Below, piece after piece: positions 1 through 10,315 of a stretch of 64,000 bases of DNA (position 1 is the stretch's first letter; each line of letters opens with the position of its first letter). Under the pieces are notes generated by a model. It had not been told where the DNA came from and did no database searches. It saw only the letters and a list, made by a program, of their open reading frames with translations. The translations under genes were made by a program, and so were the position numbers. The stretch covers positions 7,501 through 71,500 of the forward strand of contig VIIQ02000698.1 in assembly GCA_007449985.2 (NCBI GenBank). The letters run 5' to 3'. This stretch comes from Desmodesmus armatus (taxonomy: Eukaryota > Chlorophyta > Chlorophyceae > Sphaeropleales > Scenedesmaceae).

Positions 1-647
1 CACGCTCAGGCACAGCAGACAATGGTCCACAGGGACCCCTAAACAATGATGAAACACGGGTCACAGCACAGAAAGACAAGAGTCAGAACCACCACCCAAA
101 AGAGCACCGCAGAGCTTGAACTGACGCCAAACAAGCAACCAGAAGAAAAGAGAACTCCGTAGAAGACACGGGCCGCGCGCACTGGACAAAGGGAAGGTAA
201 GCAACCCTGGAACCAGCACCAGACAGGACAAGATCACTCCGAAACAGACAACTCACAGGGGAGAAGCCTCGACCCTGGAACGGAACTAGCAAGAAACAAA
301 AGCGACTCTGACAGGAAGGACAAGCACAAGTAAAGTGTAATGACAGCGCCGACAGAGAAACACCCGCCAAAGAGACCACCACGCCAAGACAGACCAGACA
401 GCACAACCACCAAGTAGAGAGGGAACAACCGTGCACCTGTGATGGTAACAATTCACCAACCCAAACAGACCCGCAGCACTATCACCAACACCGCGACCAA
501 AATACCGGACAATGTGGCAATGCAGGCGCAGCCTACATGCACACACTGCTGCTGCTGTGGGGTTTAGGGTTGTGCTACAAATTGCACGACAGCACAACTC
601 AAACCACTACATAATGTAGCAGTCAGAATTGTTACCACCACAGGGCA
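1..647 (-). repeat. Probable partial 3' LTR of the gypsy element
   Basis: No credible gene is seen here; the frames present are open by composition only. The stretch lies directly downstream of the integrase end of the minus-strand retrotransposon. On the minus strand a short purine run (AGGAGGG, about 648-655) is followed by TGCCC, the arrangement expected of a polypurine tract next to an LTR that begins with TG. The + strand is A/C-rich and T-poor, unlike the rest of the window. The far end lies outside the window and no matching copy was found upstream of gag, so the LTR assignment is an inference. Confidence 0.4.
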
Positions 648-666
648 ACCCTCCTATACTGCAAGC

Positions 667-1282
667 CTAAGGAGCCAACAGATGGTGCTTGGCAGTGTAC
701 TTGGCCAAGTTGCTGATATGGCGCTTGAACTGCAATGGCTCTTTGCACTCAGTGCGACCAGTTTGCAACAGTGCAAGCTGGCCACCTGGCCCCACAAAAT
801 CCAAAATCTTGAAAGGTTCCTTCACGCGCGACTGCAAAGAAGACACAGGCCCAGCCACAAGCTCCAGAACCCAATCACCCACACGTAACGGATCCCCCAT
901 CCCCTGAGGGCGCTGATTGTCGAACCGGCTAGGCCAGTGCCACTGCCACACCACTAGGCCAGTGCGCGGCATTGCGCTGGAATTGCTCACGAATCCTGTC
1001 GAACACCTCGACATCCCGATCAAACAGCTGCCGCTGCAACTGCTGCACATGCAACAAAGGATCAACGCAGTCATCAGGCACCACAGAAACCACAGGAACA
1101 CGCTGACCCGCCAAAGCAAACAGGTTAGCCAAGGGCACAGCATGCACAGGCCTGCGCCCAAAAACCATCTCATGAGGGCTCACCCCAAGAGCTGCGTGCA
1201 GCCGTGACCAGTACTGCATACGCACGACGACAACACTCTGTAGCCAGTGCTCAGGATGGGCATTGATGTGTGCCCGCAACAT
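667..1282 (-). pseudogene. Integrase C-terminal region
   Basis: Two frames cover the end of pol. The first (1282-929) has the conserved AALGVSPHEMVFGRRP motif and a hydrophobic/basic stretch. The second (to 667) has GDPLRVGDWVLELV and FKILDFVGPGGQLALLQT, a small beta-barrel-like end. They join near 940 with one frame change. No chromodomain is evident, so the PHD finger upstream is the only chromatin-reader candidate. The frame ends at a stop next to the polypurine-like run that precedes the presumed LTR. Confidence 0.7.
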
Positions 1283-1788
1283 ATAGCCTTGAAAGACTGC
1301 ACAACCCTTTCAACTGCCCCATTGGCAGCAGGGTGCACAGCGCTGGTGTGAACATGCTTGATGCCCAGCCGCTCCAACAAATGCACAAAATCAGTCTCAA
1401 ACTCTGTCCCGTTGTCACTAGTGACATGACTGGGAACAAAGTACCTGCAAATCCACGTGTAATAGAATGCTTTCGCAATCGCTGCTGGGGTCTTGCTGTA
1501 AACCACGGCGAACTCAGCTGCCTTGGTGAAGTAGTCCACCATGATGACAACATGAGCTTTCAGAGGCTTTTCAGGCATGCTGATGCGACCGTGAACATCC
1601 ACCACAGGCGTGTCAAACGGCCCACACAGATCCACATGCACATGCTCAAAGGGCCCACGCACCACAGGCTCCTGCAACTGGGGCGCCTCCGGCATAACAA
1701 GCTTACGCCGCTGGCAGTTATCACACACACGTACAAACATGCCGACATCAGCCGCCATGCCGGCCAGTGGAAGGACTGACGAAGGCAC
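1180..1788 (-). pseudogene. Integrase catalytic core (DDE)
   Basis: The frame begins with the second half of the zinc domain (VCDNCQRRK), followed by an rve-type core. The catalytic acids are visible: the first Asp in VHVDLCGPF, the second in VTSDNGTEFETDF, and Glu in AANGAVERVVQSFK. VDYFTKAAEF and HTSAVHPAANG are standard gypsy integrase signatures. After SFKA the frame is lost near 1310, where two extra or one missing base changes frame; the family sequence continues in the frame covering 1282-929. The enzyme would join element DNA to the host chromosome, but this copy cannot be translated in one piece. Confidence 0.88.
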
Positions 1789-2387
1789 GCCAATGTCTGA
1801 TTGACCCCCCCGTGCCCCAGAGCATCATGCATGGCACGAATCAGATCCCACCTGTACTCCACTGGGGGACAGGTGCGCCAGCACTCTTGACCACCCACAA
1901 CACGACAAACCGACAACCAATCAGGGAGCTTGCTGTGCACCCAAACACGCTGACTGCGGCGCTGCAGAGATCGCCGTTGAGCCAAGGCCAAAATGGCCAG
2001 CATAGAGTCCGAGTGCCCACCCCGTACATAAGCCAGAAGCACACTATCCAAGTAGGGGTCACCAGCATGATAGCTGAGGACAGTAGCGTCGTCCCTGAGC
2101 TCTTCCACTGAGTTAGAAAACAAAACATCACACCCAGAACAAAACCACTCTCCACTGGGTACGGTGGACATAGCTGGAACCACACAACGCAGGTGGAAGC
2201 ACTTGTCACACCCAGAACATATCACCATGTTATCATGACCGCCAGCGTGGCCACACACGTCACAGGACACAGCATCAAGCTCACTCTGCTTGGCTGCCTG
2301 ATCGGGCCACGCTGCACACATGCGCACACAGGGCACCAAGGCCTGCATAGCTTGGCGCTGACGACGAGGCACACAAGGAACCTTGGC
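1560..2387 (-). pseudogene. PHD finger plus integrase H2C2 start
   Basis: Immediately after RNase H, in the same frame past a TAG, comes a complete C4HC3 PHD finger. CDVC is followed by CSGCDKCFHLRC and then WFCSGC, so the metal ligands have the canonical spacing. PHD fingers usually read histone H3 tails. About 90 residues later comes the integrase zinc domain (MHDALGHGGVNQTLACLRQ), but its CxxC half is in another frame. The break is near 1765, at CCGG, where one base appears to be missing. A PHD finger between RNase H and integrase suggests a chromatin-guided integration module; that role is inference. Confidence 0.8.
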
Positions 2388-2981
2388 CTAGGCATAAGCG
2401 CACCCCAAAACGACAGCACTACAAGAGCGAGACAGGTGGTCAGCCACCACATTGGTCTCACCCTTGATGTACTCCACAGAGTAATCATACTCCTGCAGAG
2501 CTAAAGCCCACCGCTCAAGCTTGCTGTTGTTGAAGCGGGCAGAGTCCAACCACACAAGGGCCTGATGGTCAACACGCAGTTTGAACCTGCGCCCATGCAA
2601 GTAATACCTGTACTTATCAACAGCCCACTTGACTGCCAGACACTCACCCTCAGTGGGCGCATAGTTGCGCTCTGCGGCAGTGAGCGCTCTGGATGCAAAA
2701 GCTATGGGATGCTCAAAGCCAGTCACTGGGTCAATCTGGGACAACACCGCCCCAATGGCAGCACAAGACCAGTCGGTGGTCAGAATGAACTCCAGATCCC
2801 ACCGTGGCGCTGCCAAACAGGGAGCCGACACAAGGGCTTGCTTGATAGCCTCAAACGCAGCGACACGCTCTAAATCCCACTCAAAATTTTTAAAGCCACA
2901 CCACGCCGCTGCATCTCCATCAGTGGCGCTGACAGGTGTGCAAAGTTCTGGATGAACTTGCGGTAGTACCCTGCCATGCAC
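2388..2981 (-). pseudogene. Gypsy RNase H domain
   Basis: This frame contains an RNase H of the retrotransposon class that would degrade the RNA strand of the hybrid. The acidic residues are visible in order: Asp in LTTDWSCAAIGAVLSQ, Glu in PTEGECLAVKWAVDKYRYYL, Asp in LRVDHQALVWL, and Asp in ETNVVADHLSRS. It lies in the -1 frame relative to the RT. It ends at TAG 2388-2390, but the same frame stays open beyond that stop into the PHD/integrase part. The stop could be a mutation, a read-through site or a base error. Confidence 0.9.
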
Positions 2982-3997
2982 AAAAAGCCCTTCAAAGCCT
3001 TGGCAGAATCAGGCAAGGGAAGGTCAACAATGGCTTGGACCTTGCTTTCCACAGGCCTGATGCCGTCAGCATCCAACACATGACCCAAACACACCACCCG
3101 ACGCACACAAAAGCTGCACTTTGACGGCTGCAACAGCAGCTTGTACTCACGAACCTGGGCAAGCACCTGCCGTAGGGAGTCAAGCTGCTGGTCAAAATCA
3201 CAAGAGTGAACAAAAGTGTCGTCAATGTAAGTCCTTGCCCCCTCAATGCCATCCAGCATCTGGTCCATCAACCGCTGATAAGTGGCAGGACTAGACACCA
3301 TCCCCATTGGCATACGCACCCACTCATAGTTGCCAAAGCAAGTGGTGAAACCACACTTAGGAATGTCATCTGGGTGCACAGGGATCTGCCAGAAGCCAGT
3401 GACAGCATCCAACTGGCTCCACATGGTACTGCCCGCCATACTAGCCAACATCTCATCAACAGTAGGCATGGGGTAAGGGTCCGACACTGTTCCCTTGTTG
3501 ATGCCCCTAAAGTCACACGTCAACCGCAACTTGCCATTCGGCTTAGGCACCATCACCACTGGAGACATCCACGGGCTCTTGCTAGGCCTAATAACCCCCG
3601 ACCGCAACAACCGCTGTAACTCAACCTTGAGCGCCAGCCGCTCATGCATACTCATACTATAGCCCTTACGGTGAACAGGCTTCATATCCGGCGGAGTGGG
3701 CACAGTGTGGTATACGCCCTTCTCCTCCGGAACACACCCAATAACATCATCCGTCAGAGCAATGACATCATGGTAAGCCACAATCAAACACTCAAGCTGG
3801 GTGAACTGAGCGTCAGACAAGTGTGGGTACAAATCCCGCTGTAGGCGGAGTGCCTCCAACAAAGCTGAAATGCGCTCAGGGCCAGCAGGAGGCACCCCTT
3901 CAGACGCGCACTCAGACCCCCCCTGCCGTGCATTCGTAGGGACAGACATTGGACAAGATAAGAAGACAAACCACAAAGACCCACAAAACACTAACAC
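2870..3997 (-). pseudogene. Gypsy reverse transcriptase domain
   Basis: A 375-codon minus-strand frame carries a full gypsy-type RT. A basic, proline-containing N-terminal part (SPWMSPVVMVPKPNGKLR) leads into the LTCDFRGINK motif. The finger and palm follow (SQLDAVTGFWQIPVHPDD) and then the catalytic YIDDT box, which replaces the commoner YLDD. The thumb ends with GFLCMAGYYRKFIQNF, typical of the RT to RNase H connection. The frame then runs into a stop just after a TTTAAAAA run at about 2887-2894, while RNase H continues in the -1 frame. All the residues expected for DNA synthesis on an RNA template are present; only continuity with the next domain is broken. Confidence 0.9.
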
Positions 3998-4018
3998 ACC
4001 CTACTGCCAACCAGCCCA

Positions 4019-4800
4019 TTACTCCATGCTGTACTCAATGACGGGGGTGACAGTCAGGTTGTCTGTCATCACATCGTACAGGAGGGGCAGCCGCTGCTGG
4101 GGGTACCAATGGCTGCCAGCGTTGGGAGGGCGCTGGGGTGCTGTCACACCAGGCGCGCACAGCTTCTGGGACAGGGGCAGGATCAGGTGGCGTCGACGCT
4201 CCCTGTCTGCGAAGTCGCGCTGCCAGATGCGTGCTGCGTAGTTGTACATGAAGGAGTTCCCCAGGACCAGGGGGAAGTTGCCTCCCTTGACGATGAGCAG
4301 GTCGACAGGGTACACACCCTGTCCAATCTGCAGCGGCAGACCCAGCACGCAGTGTGTTGCCTGGCAGGTAGCCCGGCCGGCAAACATGCCGATGGGGATG
4401 GGCTGCTCCAGCTGGCACAACTGCGCAGGGCTCCCAGGGTAAAGGAACTTCTGCCAGTTGTCGAGGAACCATCCTCGCTGCTGGCTTCGATCGTGCACCC
4501 GTTGTCCAACCCTGGCAACAGCTTGTGCTGCTCCCCACCCGGCCCCTTGATGCTCGCCTGTACATGGCCCATGCCCACCATGTTCAACGTGAGCCTGCGA
4601 GTAGGGCGTGCTGCTGCTGCGTAGCGGTGCAGCATGTTCCCCACCCGGGCTGCTGTGTTGCGGGTGAGAGGCGAACAGATCGGCCCCATGCGCATGGGTG
4701 TGTACCCAGGACCCATACTGACACCCCTACTGCTGCTGCTGTTGCTGCTGCTGCCAGCGCTACCGGCAGAGCGGGCTGCGGCCTGGCTGGCAGGCGGCAC
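4019..4800 (-). pseudogene. Retropepsin-like aspartic protease region
   Basis: Two minus-strand frames share a protease-like fold. The upstream frame (4800 downward) has LDNGCT where retropepsins have an Asp-Thr/Ser-Gly active site. The second (4498-4019) has hydrophobic strands ending in FPLVLGNSFM, which resembles the ILGxDFL flap-side motif conserved in gypsy proteases. A frame change near 4500 separates the halves. An Asn in the active-site triad would be expected to impair catalysis, so this is either a decayed protease or a misread base. The role, processing of the Gag-Pol polyprotein, is inferred from family knowledge. Confidence 0.5.
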
Positions 4801-5054
4801 TGCTGCTGTTGGTTGCTGCTGTCAGGCGCACCCTGCAAGTCTGTCAGGGAGGCCATAGCGGCGGCCAAGTGCACAGCGGCCTGCCCCATAGCCGGGAAGC
4901 GCTCCTGGTACCCGTGAAGCACTGTGTAGATGGCAGCTAGCAGCTCCTTGAAGGCCCCTAGCTCCGGCTGGGCCTGAATGGCCGCCAAGTCTGACACTGA
5001 CAGCCCCATAGCCGCGCGCTTGAAGCCGGCAAGGATGCGCGTGACTTGCTGCAC
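4584..5054 (-). pseudogene. gag-like region of the gypsy element
   Basis: This minus-strand frame of 156 codons sits where gag belongs, upstream of the protease and pol parts. Its first half reads as a mixed helical protein, with stretches such as LAAIQAQPELGAFKELLAAI; later it becomes Gln-, Ala- and Gly-rich. No CCHC zinc knuckle is visible, so the nucleocapsid part is missing, frameshifted or absent in this family. The assignment rests on position and composition rather than a recognised capsid motif. Overlapping frames around 4500-4800 suggest at least one frame change before the protease region. Confidence 0.4.
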
Positions 5055-5360
5055 ATCGGTGTGCTGCTGTTGCGGTGACGCTCACCGGTACTGCTGCGGT
5101 GGGTCGTCATCAGGGCCCACTGCTTCTGCTCTGTGGGGCCGGCGACCCGCTGCTGCCAGTGCAAACCCTAACCCACTGAGGCCCTGAAACTCCTGTGCAA
5201 ACCCGGCCGCCACCTCGTGCAGCCGGCGCATGTCCTGCGCTGAGCCGCTGAGGCCGCCGGGCTCCAAACCTCAACCATCCGCTGCGACAGCGAAGCTACC
5301 GCTATCAACCCTGCTGCTGTTCCCTGCTGAGACAGCGAAACTACCGCTGTCAACCCTATA

Positions 5361-6957
5361 GGGAGCTACCAGCTCCATTGCTGCCGATATGCACAGTCCC
5401 CTGCGACTCTCGTACACCTACCCTATCACCTGAGACGCCGCCAGAGGGGGGTAAAGCAGAGGGGTCGACCACCCCGCCCGAGCTGGCTGTTGAGGGCCCC
5501 ATGGGACTCCAGCACGGTGCTGCGCCCGCAGCACTGTTGGAGGCCCCAATAGTGGTGTTGGTGATGATCCTGCTGATATTGGGTGATGGTGGTAGTGGTA
5601 GCTACTATAGTAGGTGGCAGGCACTCATTGGTTGCCGCATCTCAGCAAATGCGCTGTCAGGTCAGGGCTGGCACTTTGCCCACTGGCTCTCATGAGTGAT
5701 ATCTGCAAGCGGCGGCTGTTTCTGTAGTTGCCTGCATATTGATCGTGCGGCTCTTGTACGGCGGCGCAGCTCAAGCTCATGCCAAGTTGCTTGCAAAATA
5801 TATGTGCGGCTGTTTCATGGTACCACCATGCCATGCTGGAGCGCCACACTGGGCGCAATACCCATATGCAATCGTGATGCCCTTGATCAACCTTCTTTTG
5901 CAGAAGTGTGCAGCACAGCCCTCAGGGCATGCCGGGCATGTTGGGTGCGCCTTGTTTTGAAGGCACTGCATCAGTTGGCAGTTGCAGCATCATGTGAGAG
6001 CGTAATCGGCGATCGTGCTGGTGCTGCCTGCATGCGCATGTCAGGCAGGTTGTGGCCTTTGAGTTGATCAGTCGATTGATCATCCAAGGATCTGCCGTTG
6101 AGTCTGCGTGGACACATGACCATCCTGAAGCAGCTTGAGCAAGCTTGTGGTGGTACTTTGAACACGTCAGCCCCTTTCCAACACATGGACTGTTTCTATT
6201 GCTGTGGTTGTGTGTGTTCTGGGGGTGGTGTAACACTTGGCAGCAGGACTGTGTTGATCCCTAGAGCTACAGAGCTTGCACCCAAGGCCATGCAAGTTAC
6301 CATCTGCCGCAGAAACTGCACATTTGGGCACTCCACATTACTGCTGCACTTCATGTGAGGCCCAGAGTCTGCGGCAGACGTGTGTTTGCTCGAGTCAAAA
6401 GTGCAGCCCAGTCTCGAGACACCGCTTTGATGGTGCAAGGCTGCAAGGGAGGTGGAGACGATCAGCTGTCTTGCAGGGACACTGGCTGCATACAGCTGAT
6501 ACTAACCAGTGGGGCCCACTGCAAATACATCCAATGCCCTCCTAGGGAATGACTGAAAGCGCTGAGCAGGGCACGACATGCAGACAAGCCTGCACATGAA
6601 GACAGACACGACAGCTTCAGCATCTGCGATCTTACTACAACAAGCCTGCACATGGAGCTGCATATACAAGTGCATGGCAGCTACCTGCAAGCGCTCAGCA
6701 GTAACTGCCGCAGCGATATCTCAACTGTCACCCACAGCTAGCACAAGAAAGCGGCAGTGCAGCAAAATGAATAATAATAGTGCACTGCGTTGCTGTAGTT
6801 GCAGCCTGTCAAAACCAAGCTGCGGAATTGGGTTGGTTTCATTGCCTGTTCAAACAGCGCCGTGATCTCACTGTATACTGTGTGACGGTACTGTAATGAT
6901 ATGAGCCCAAACGACAAGAACTCGTGCAGAAAGCTTTAACACCAATAGAATCAACCG
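5361..6957. other. Intergenic, no gene recognised
   Basis: About 1.6 kb between the retrotransposon remnant and the promoter of the nitronate monooxygenase gene. Frames here are short and show neither the codon pattern nor the splice structure of the host genes. No RNA gene was recognised. The left part may still belong to the retroelement (5' leader or a diverged LTR), but no repeat of the 1-647 sequence was found. Confidence 0.5.
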
Positions 6958-6964
6958 TATAAAT
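6958..6964 (+). promoter_or_regulatory. TATA-like box upstream of the NMO gene
   Basis: TATAAAT lies about 150 bp upstream of the ATG at 7115 in otherwise featureless sequence. The distance fits a TATA box followed by a 5' UTR of roughly 120 nt. No transcript start evidence is available. Confidence 0.35.
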
Positions 6965-7114
6965 CTTTTCGCATGCACGATCAGGGCGTGGCTGATTATA
7001 TCCTGTTTTGGTCAGATTGATCTAGATCAACATTTTTTGCCTCCCCGCCAACGTTTGGGCTGTTTGAGTGGCAGCAACTGCAGATACGTAGAATTGAGAG
7101 CGTTATAGCGTACA

Positions 7115-9523
7115 ATGTGGCGGAGCACACCTCTCACCAAGCGTCTGGGTCTCCAGCACCCCATTGTCCTTGCCCCCATGGCGGGGGTGTCAACCCCCAA
7201 CCTTGTCGCCGCTGTCACAAACTCAGGAGGCCTTGGCATGTACGGTGCGGCTCTCACACCAGCCAAGGACCTTCCTGGTCTGGTGGAGTCAGTCAGGTCA
7301 TGCCTAGATGACTCAAGCGCGCCCTTTGGGTTCAACTGTTCTGCCCTCCAGCCCGCATCCCAGAGCACACTCCTAACCAACAGCAGGCGCTGGAAGCAGT
7401 GCACAAGGCATATGCTGACCTGGCAGCGCAGCATAAGCTGAGCTGTGACACCCAGATGCGACCACTACCCAACGCTGCTGAGCTTCACATGTCCTTCCAG
7501 GCACAAGTTGAGGTACGGGTACATGCCCTGTACACGTATCATGTGCAGGGCAGGGGGAGAGGTGGGCTTTTGGGGCGGCCTAGCACCCAGTACTGCATAG
7601 CCTTGACTGCTGATGGGAGCCACCCACTGGATTATCAGGCTGCACACGCGTCCTTGGATGTTTGCTTCCCAAGATTTTGCAGGTCTCCTGTATTGTTTGA
7701 GACGAAACATAGCAGTGTCATTGCCCATGTGACTGCTGGAGTGGCACCTTGCTATACTACCAACAGTCACATCCTAGGCTTGAGCCTAGCCAGACTTAGA
7801 CACGGCCAACCTGCCTGGCGCCAACGTTTTGGTCCTTCTGGGCCCTCTTGACGCCTGTTTGACAAGGACACAGTGGTCGAGCTTTGCATCAGTGCTTCAA
7901 GATAACGCCTACCACACCTGCCTTGAGTGCACTGTTGGTCCTCACCAGCACTCAGCGCGCCTTTCCTGTCTCCCCTGCTTCACCCTTCTACAGCACCTCC
8001 TATATGCCCACCGCTCCTACCACCAGACTAACGTAGTGCAAACATGGCCCTAGTCTGAACCAATGCATACACGCATGTCCTGCATGTTGCTCTCCTTCAC
8101 CCCTCCACAGGCTCTCTTAGATGCCCGTGTGCCTGTGCTGGCCTTCTACTTTGGCCTGCCAGACCCTCCGCTGCTGTCTAAGGTCCAGCAGGCTGGTGTG
8201 GTCACCATGGGCACTGCCACAAACAAGCAGGAGGCACTGCAGCTGCTGGCAGCAGGCATCGACTGCATCGTGGTGCAAGGCATGGAGGCGGGAGGACATA
8301 GGGGCACCTGGTGAGGCCATACTGCACCCACACCCTGCATCACTCGCGGTGAGGGCACATCAACACGCACCCCTGCTTGCTGCTCCTGCACCCTTGGCAG
8401 AGCTTTCGCCATCATGTGTGCTGCTAAGGTCCAGCTACTCCCCGCTGTGCTGTGCCAAGTGTGCAATGCTGTTGGCGCCGGGTAACAACGTGGCCGATGC
8501 TGTGTCTGAATCTCACTCACAACCCACATGCAGCCCCAAATGCAGGAGACCAGGGCAATCCTGCATGCCGGCGAAGGCAGACTATAGCTGCCCTCAACTG
8601 CCCCCCACGCCCCTGCTGCGCGTCTATGTGCCTTGCAGGTACACCACCCCCGGGTCCTACACCGACTCCCTGACAGGCACCCTCACCCTGCTGGGCCTAC
8701 TGCAGCCCCACGTGGGCTCCACACCCCTCATTGCTGCTGGAGGCATCATGACAGGGCAGCAGGTGCTGGCAGCACTGGCGGCAGGAGCTGCGGGTGTGCA
8801 ACTGGGGACCGCTTTCTTGGCAGCTGATGAGGCCATGACATCACAGGCAGGGAGGGAGCTGCTGCTGCAGGAGCCAGAGAGAGGCACACTCGTGACACAG
8901 GTGAGCTGGGGTGGCGGGTGAGACAACCCTCAACAGCATGGCACAGTGTTGGTGCATGCCTGGGTGAACCCACTTCATGATGACGGTGTGGTGGTTACTG
9001 ACGGGAATTGTTTACATCCTGATGCACACAGCTGACGTAGATGCCCAGCTAGGCCAACCATATACAATCCGGCTGAGCTGGAATATGCATGTAATGGTAC
9101 TGCATGGTGCGCACACACAGATTTTGAATTCATGCACGTCCTGCAACAGATCATACTGTAGGCAACACATTGGTAGCTCTGATTCCTACCCTTCAGCTGT
9201 GCTGCATGGTGCTGTGCTGCATGGTGCTGTGCATATTGCTGCATGTCCTGCAGGCCTTCACTGGCAAGCCTGCACGCGGCCTGCACAACACACCCAGCAG
9301 GCAGCTGCAGGAGGTGCAGGCACAGCTGCCCACCTCGGCATACGGTTTGGTCAACAGCAGGGGCTTCTACGGCGCAGCAGCAGCAGCTGGGGTGAAGGAC
9401 TGCTGCATCCAGCTGTGTGGCCAGGGGTACCCACTGTGCAGGACAGGTTCAGCAGCAGACATCATCAGGCACATCCTGACAGAGGCTGATGAGGCAGCAC
9501 AGCAGCTGTGTGCAGGCAGCTGA
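7115..9523 (+). CDS. Nitronate monooxygenase (2-nitropropane dioxygenase family)
   Basis: Four exons are supported: 7115-7512, 8111-8310, 8639-8900 and 9254-9523, giving about 376 residues, the usual length of class I nitronate monooxygenases. The enzyme is an FMN-dependent TIM barrel that oxidises alkyl nitronates. Visible signatures are [20 protein letters not shown] at the N-terminus, [30 protein letters not shown], the FMN/catalytic stretch [13 protein letters not shown], and [18 protein letters not shown] with [13 protein letters not shown]. The catalytic-type His is in GGHRG. No transit peptide is obvious. Exon 1 loses frame at about 7335: one C appears to be missing between FGFN and the following CPPARIPEH, after which the family sequence resumes. 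This may be an assembly error or a real null allele. Confidence 0.88.
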
Positions 9524-10315
9524 GCCATGCGCCCTGCTGCTGTTGCTGTAGCTGCAGAGTTGTCAGGTTTGTTTTGTTTTGTACAACATGTGCCGCGCAT
9601 GTTGGCTGGATCTCCGTGTCAGTCATTTGTTGGTACATTGAATTTTTATTTGACTCTTGTACAGCCAGCTGATGACTGGTTGCTGTTGACTTCTGCCCCT
9701 TGCTTCTGTGAGTTTATCTGACATGATGGCATGGCATGCGCACACTTGAAGTGGGTCAGCATCCAGCATCACTCATTTCATCTCAAAGTCAATGTTTTGA
9801 ATTAGTCAAGATGACATCAGGATCAATATCTTGATAGGCAGACCTTGTCCTGTACATGTGTACAGCATGCTGCAAGTTTGTGTGTGGGCCTGCACCCCTG
9901 TTGCAGTTGTGTTGAAGTCGTGTGCCAGCTGGCTGATGGCTGACAGCACCAGTGGCATGGATTTTGCAGCCAAGCTGCTAGTAGCCAATATTGGAGCAAC
10001 ATGGCTGCAAGTGGGTTATCGCATAATTCCCAGCAGTCACTGGCCCTCCGCCCATGGGTGCTGTGCAACAATTTACATGCCCCTCAGATGACGAATCATA
10101 TCAAGGCGTGGCAGCCAACGCTGGCCCACTGCAGGGGTGACAGTCCTGCTGCTGGTGCCCTGTAAGTGAACTTGATAACCCATGGCAGTATCACCATAGC
10201 AGCACTCTGTACTTTGACAACCAGCCATACTGTCCACAACTCCATGGCCGTTGTGGCACATGTACACACACGCCCGCACGCATAGTCACTGACAAATAGC
10301 AAAGTGTCAAGTGAC
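9524..10315. other. Intergenic, no gene recognised
   Basis: About 0.8 kb between the NMO stop and the tail of the LINE copy. It should hold the NMO 3' UTR; the only TGTAA found is distant (about 10165). No conserved frame or RNA gene is seen. Confidence 0.45.

Larger units (their letters stand above)
648..5360 (-). mobile_element. Decayed Ty3/gypsy-type LTR retrotransposon
   Basis: Reading the minus strand from about 5054 down to 667, the order is gag-like, protease-like, reverse transcriptase, RNase H, PHD finger, integrase zinc domain, integrase core, integrase C-terminus. RT-RNase H-integrase order is diagnostic of Ty3/gypsy elements rather than copia. The reading frame breaks at least five times: near 4500, 2889, 1765, 1310 and 940. 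There is also an in-frame TAG at 2388-2390. No 5' LTR is recognisable. The copy therefore looks inactive, although some breaks could be assembly errors, as in neighbouring host genes. Its right edge is uncertain; a partly repeated block of about 32 bp (5280-5311 and 5327-5358) lies near it. Confidence 0.85.

Noticed and set aside
557..564. A single GGGTTTAGGG, resembling the plant/algal telomere repeat
   Set aside because: Only one unit with no tandem array; it lies in the presumed LTR.
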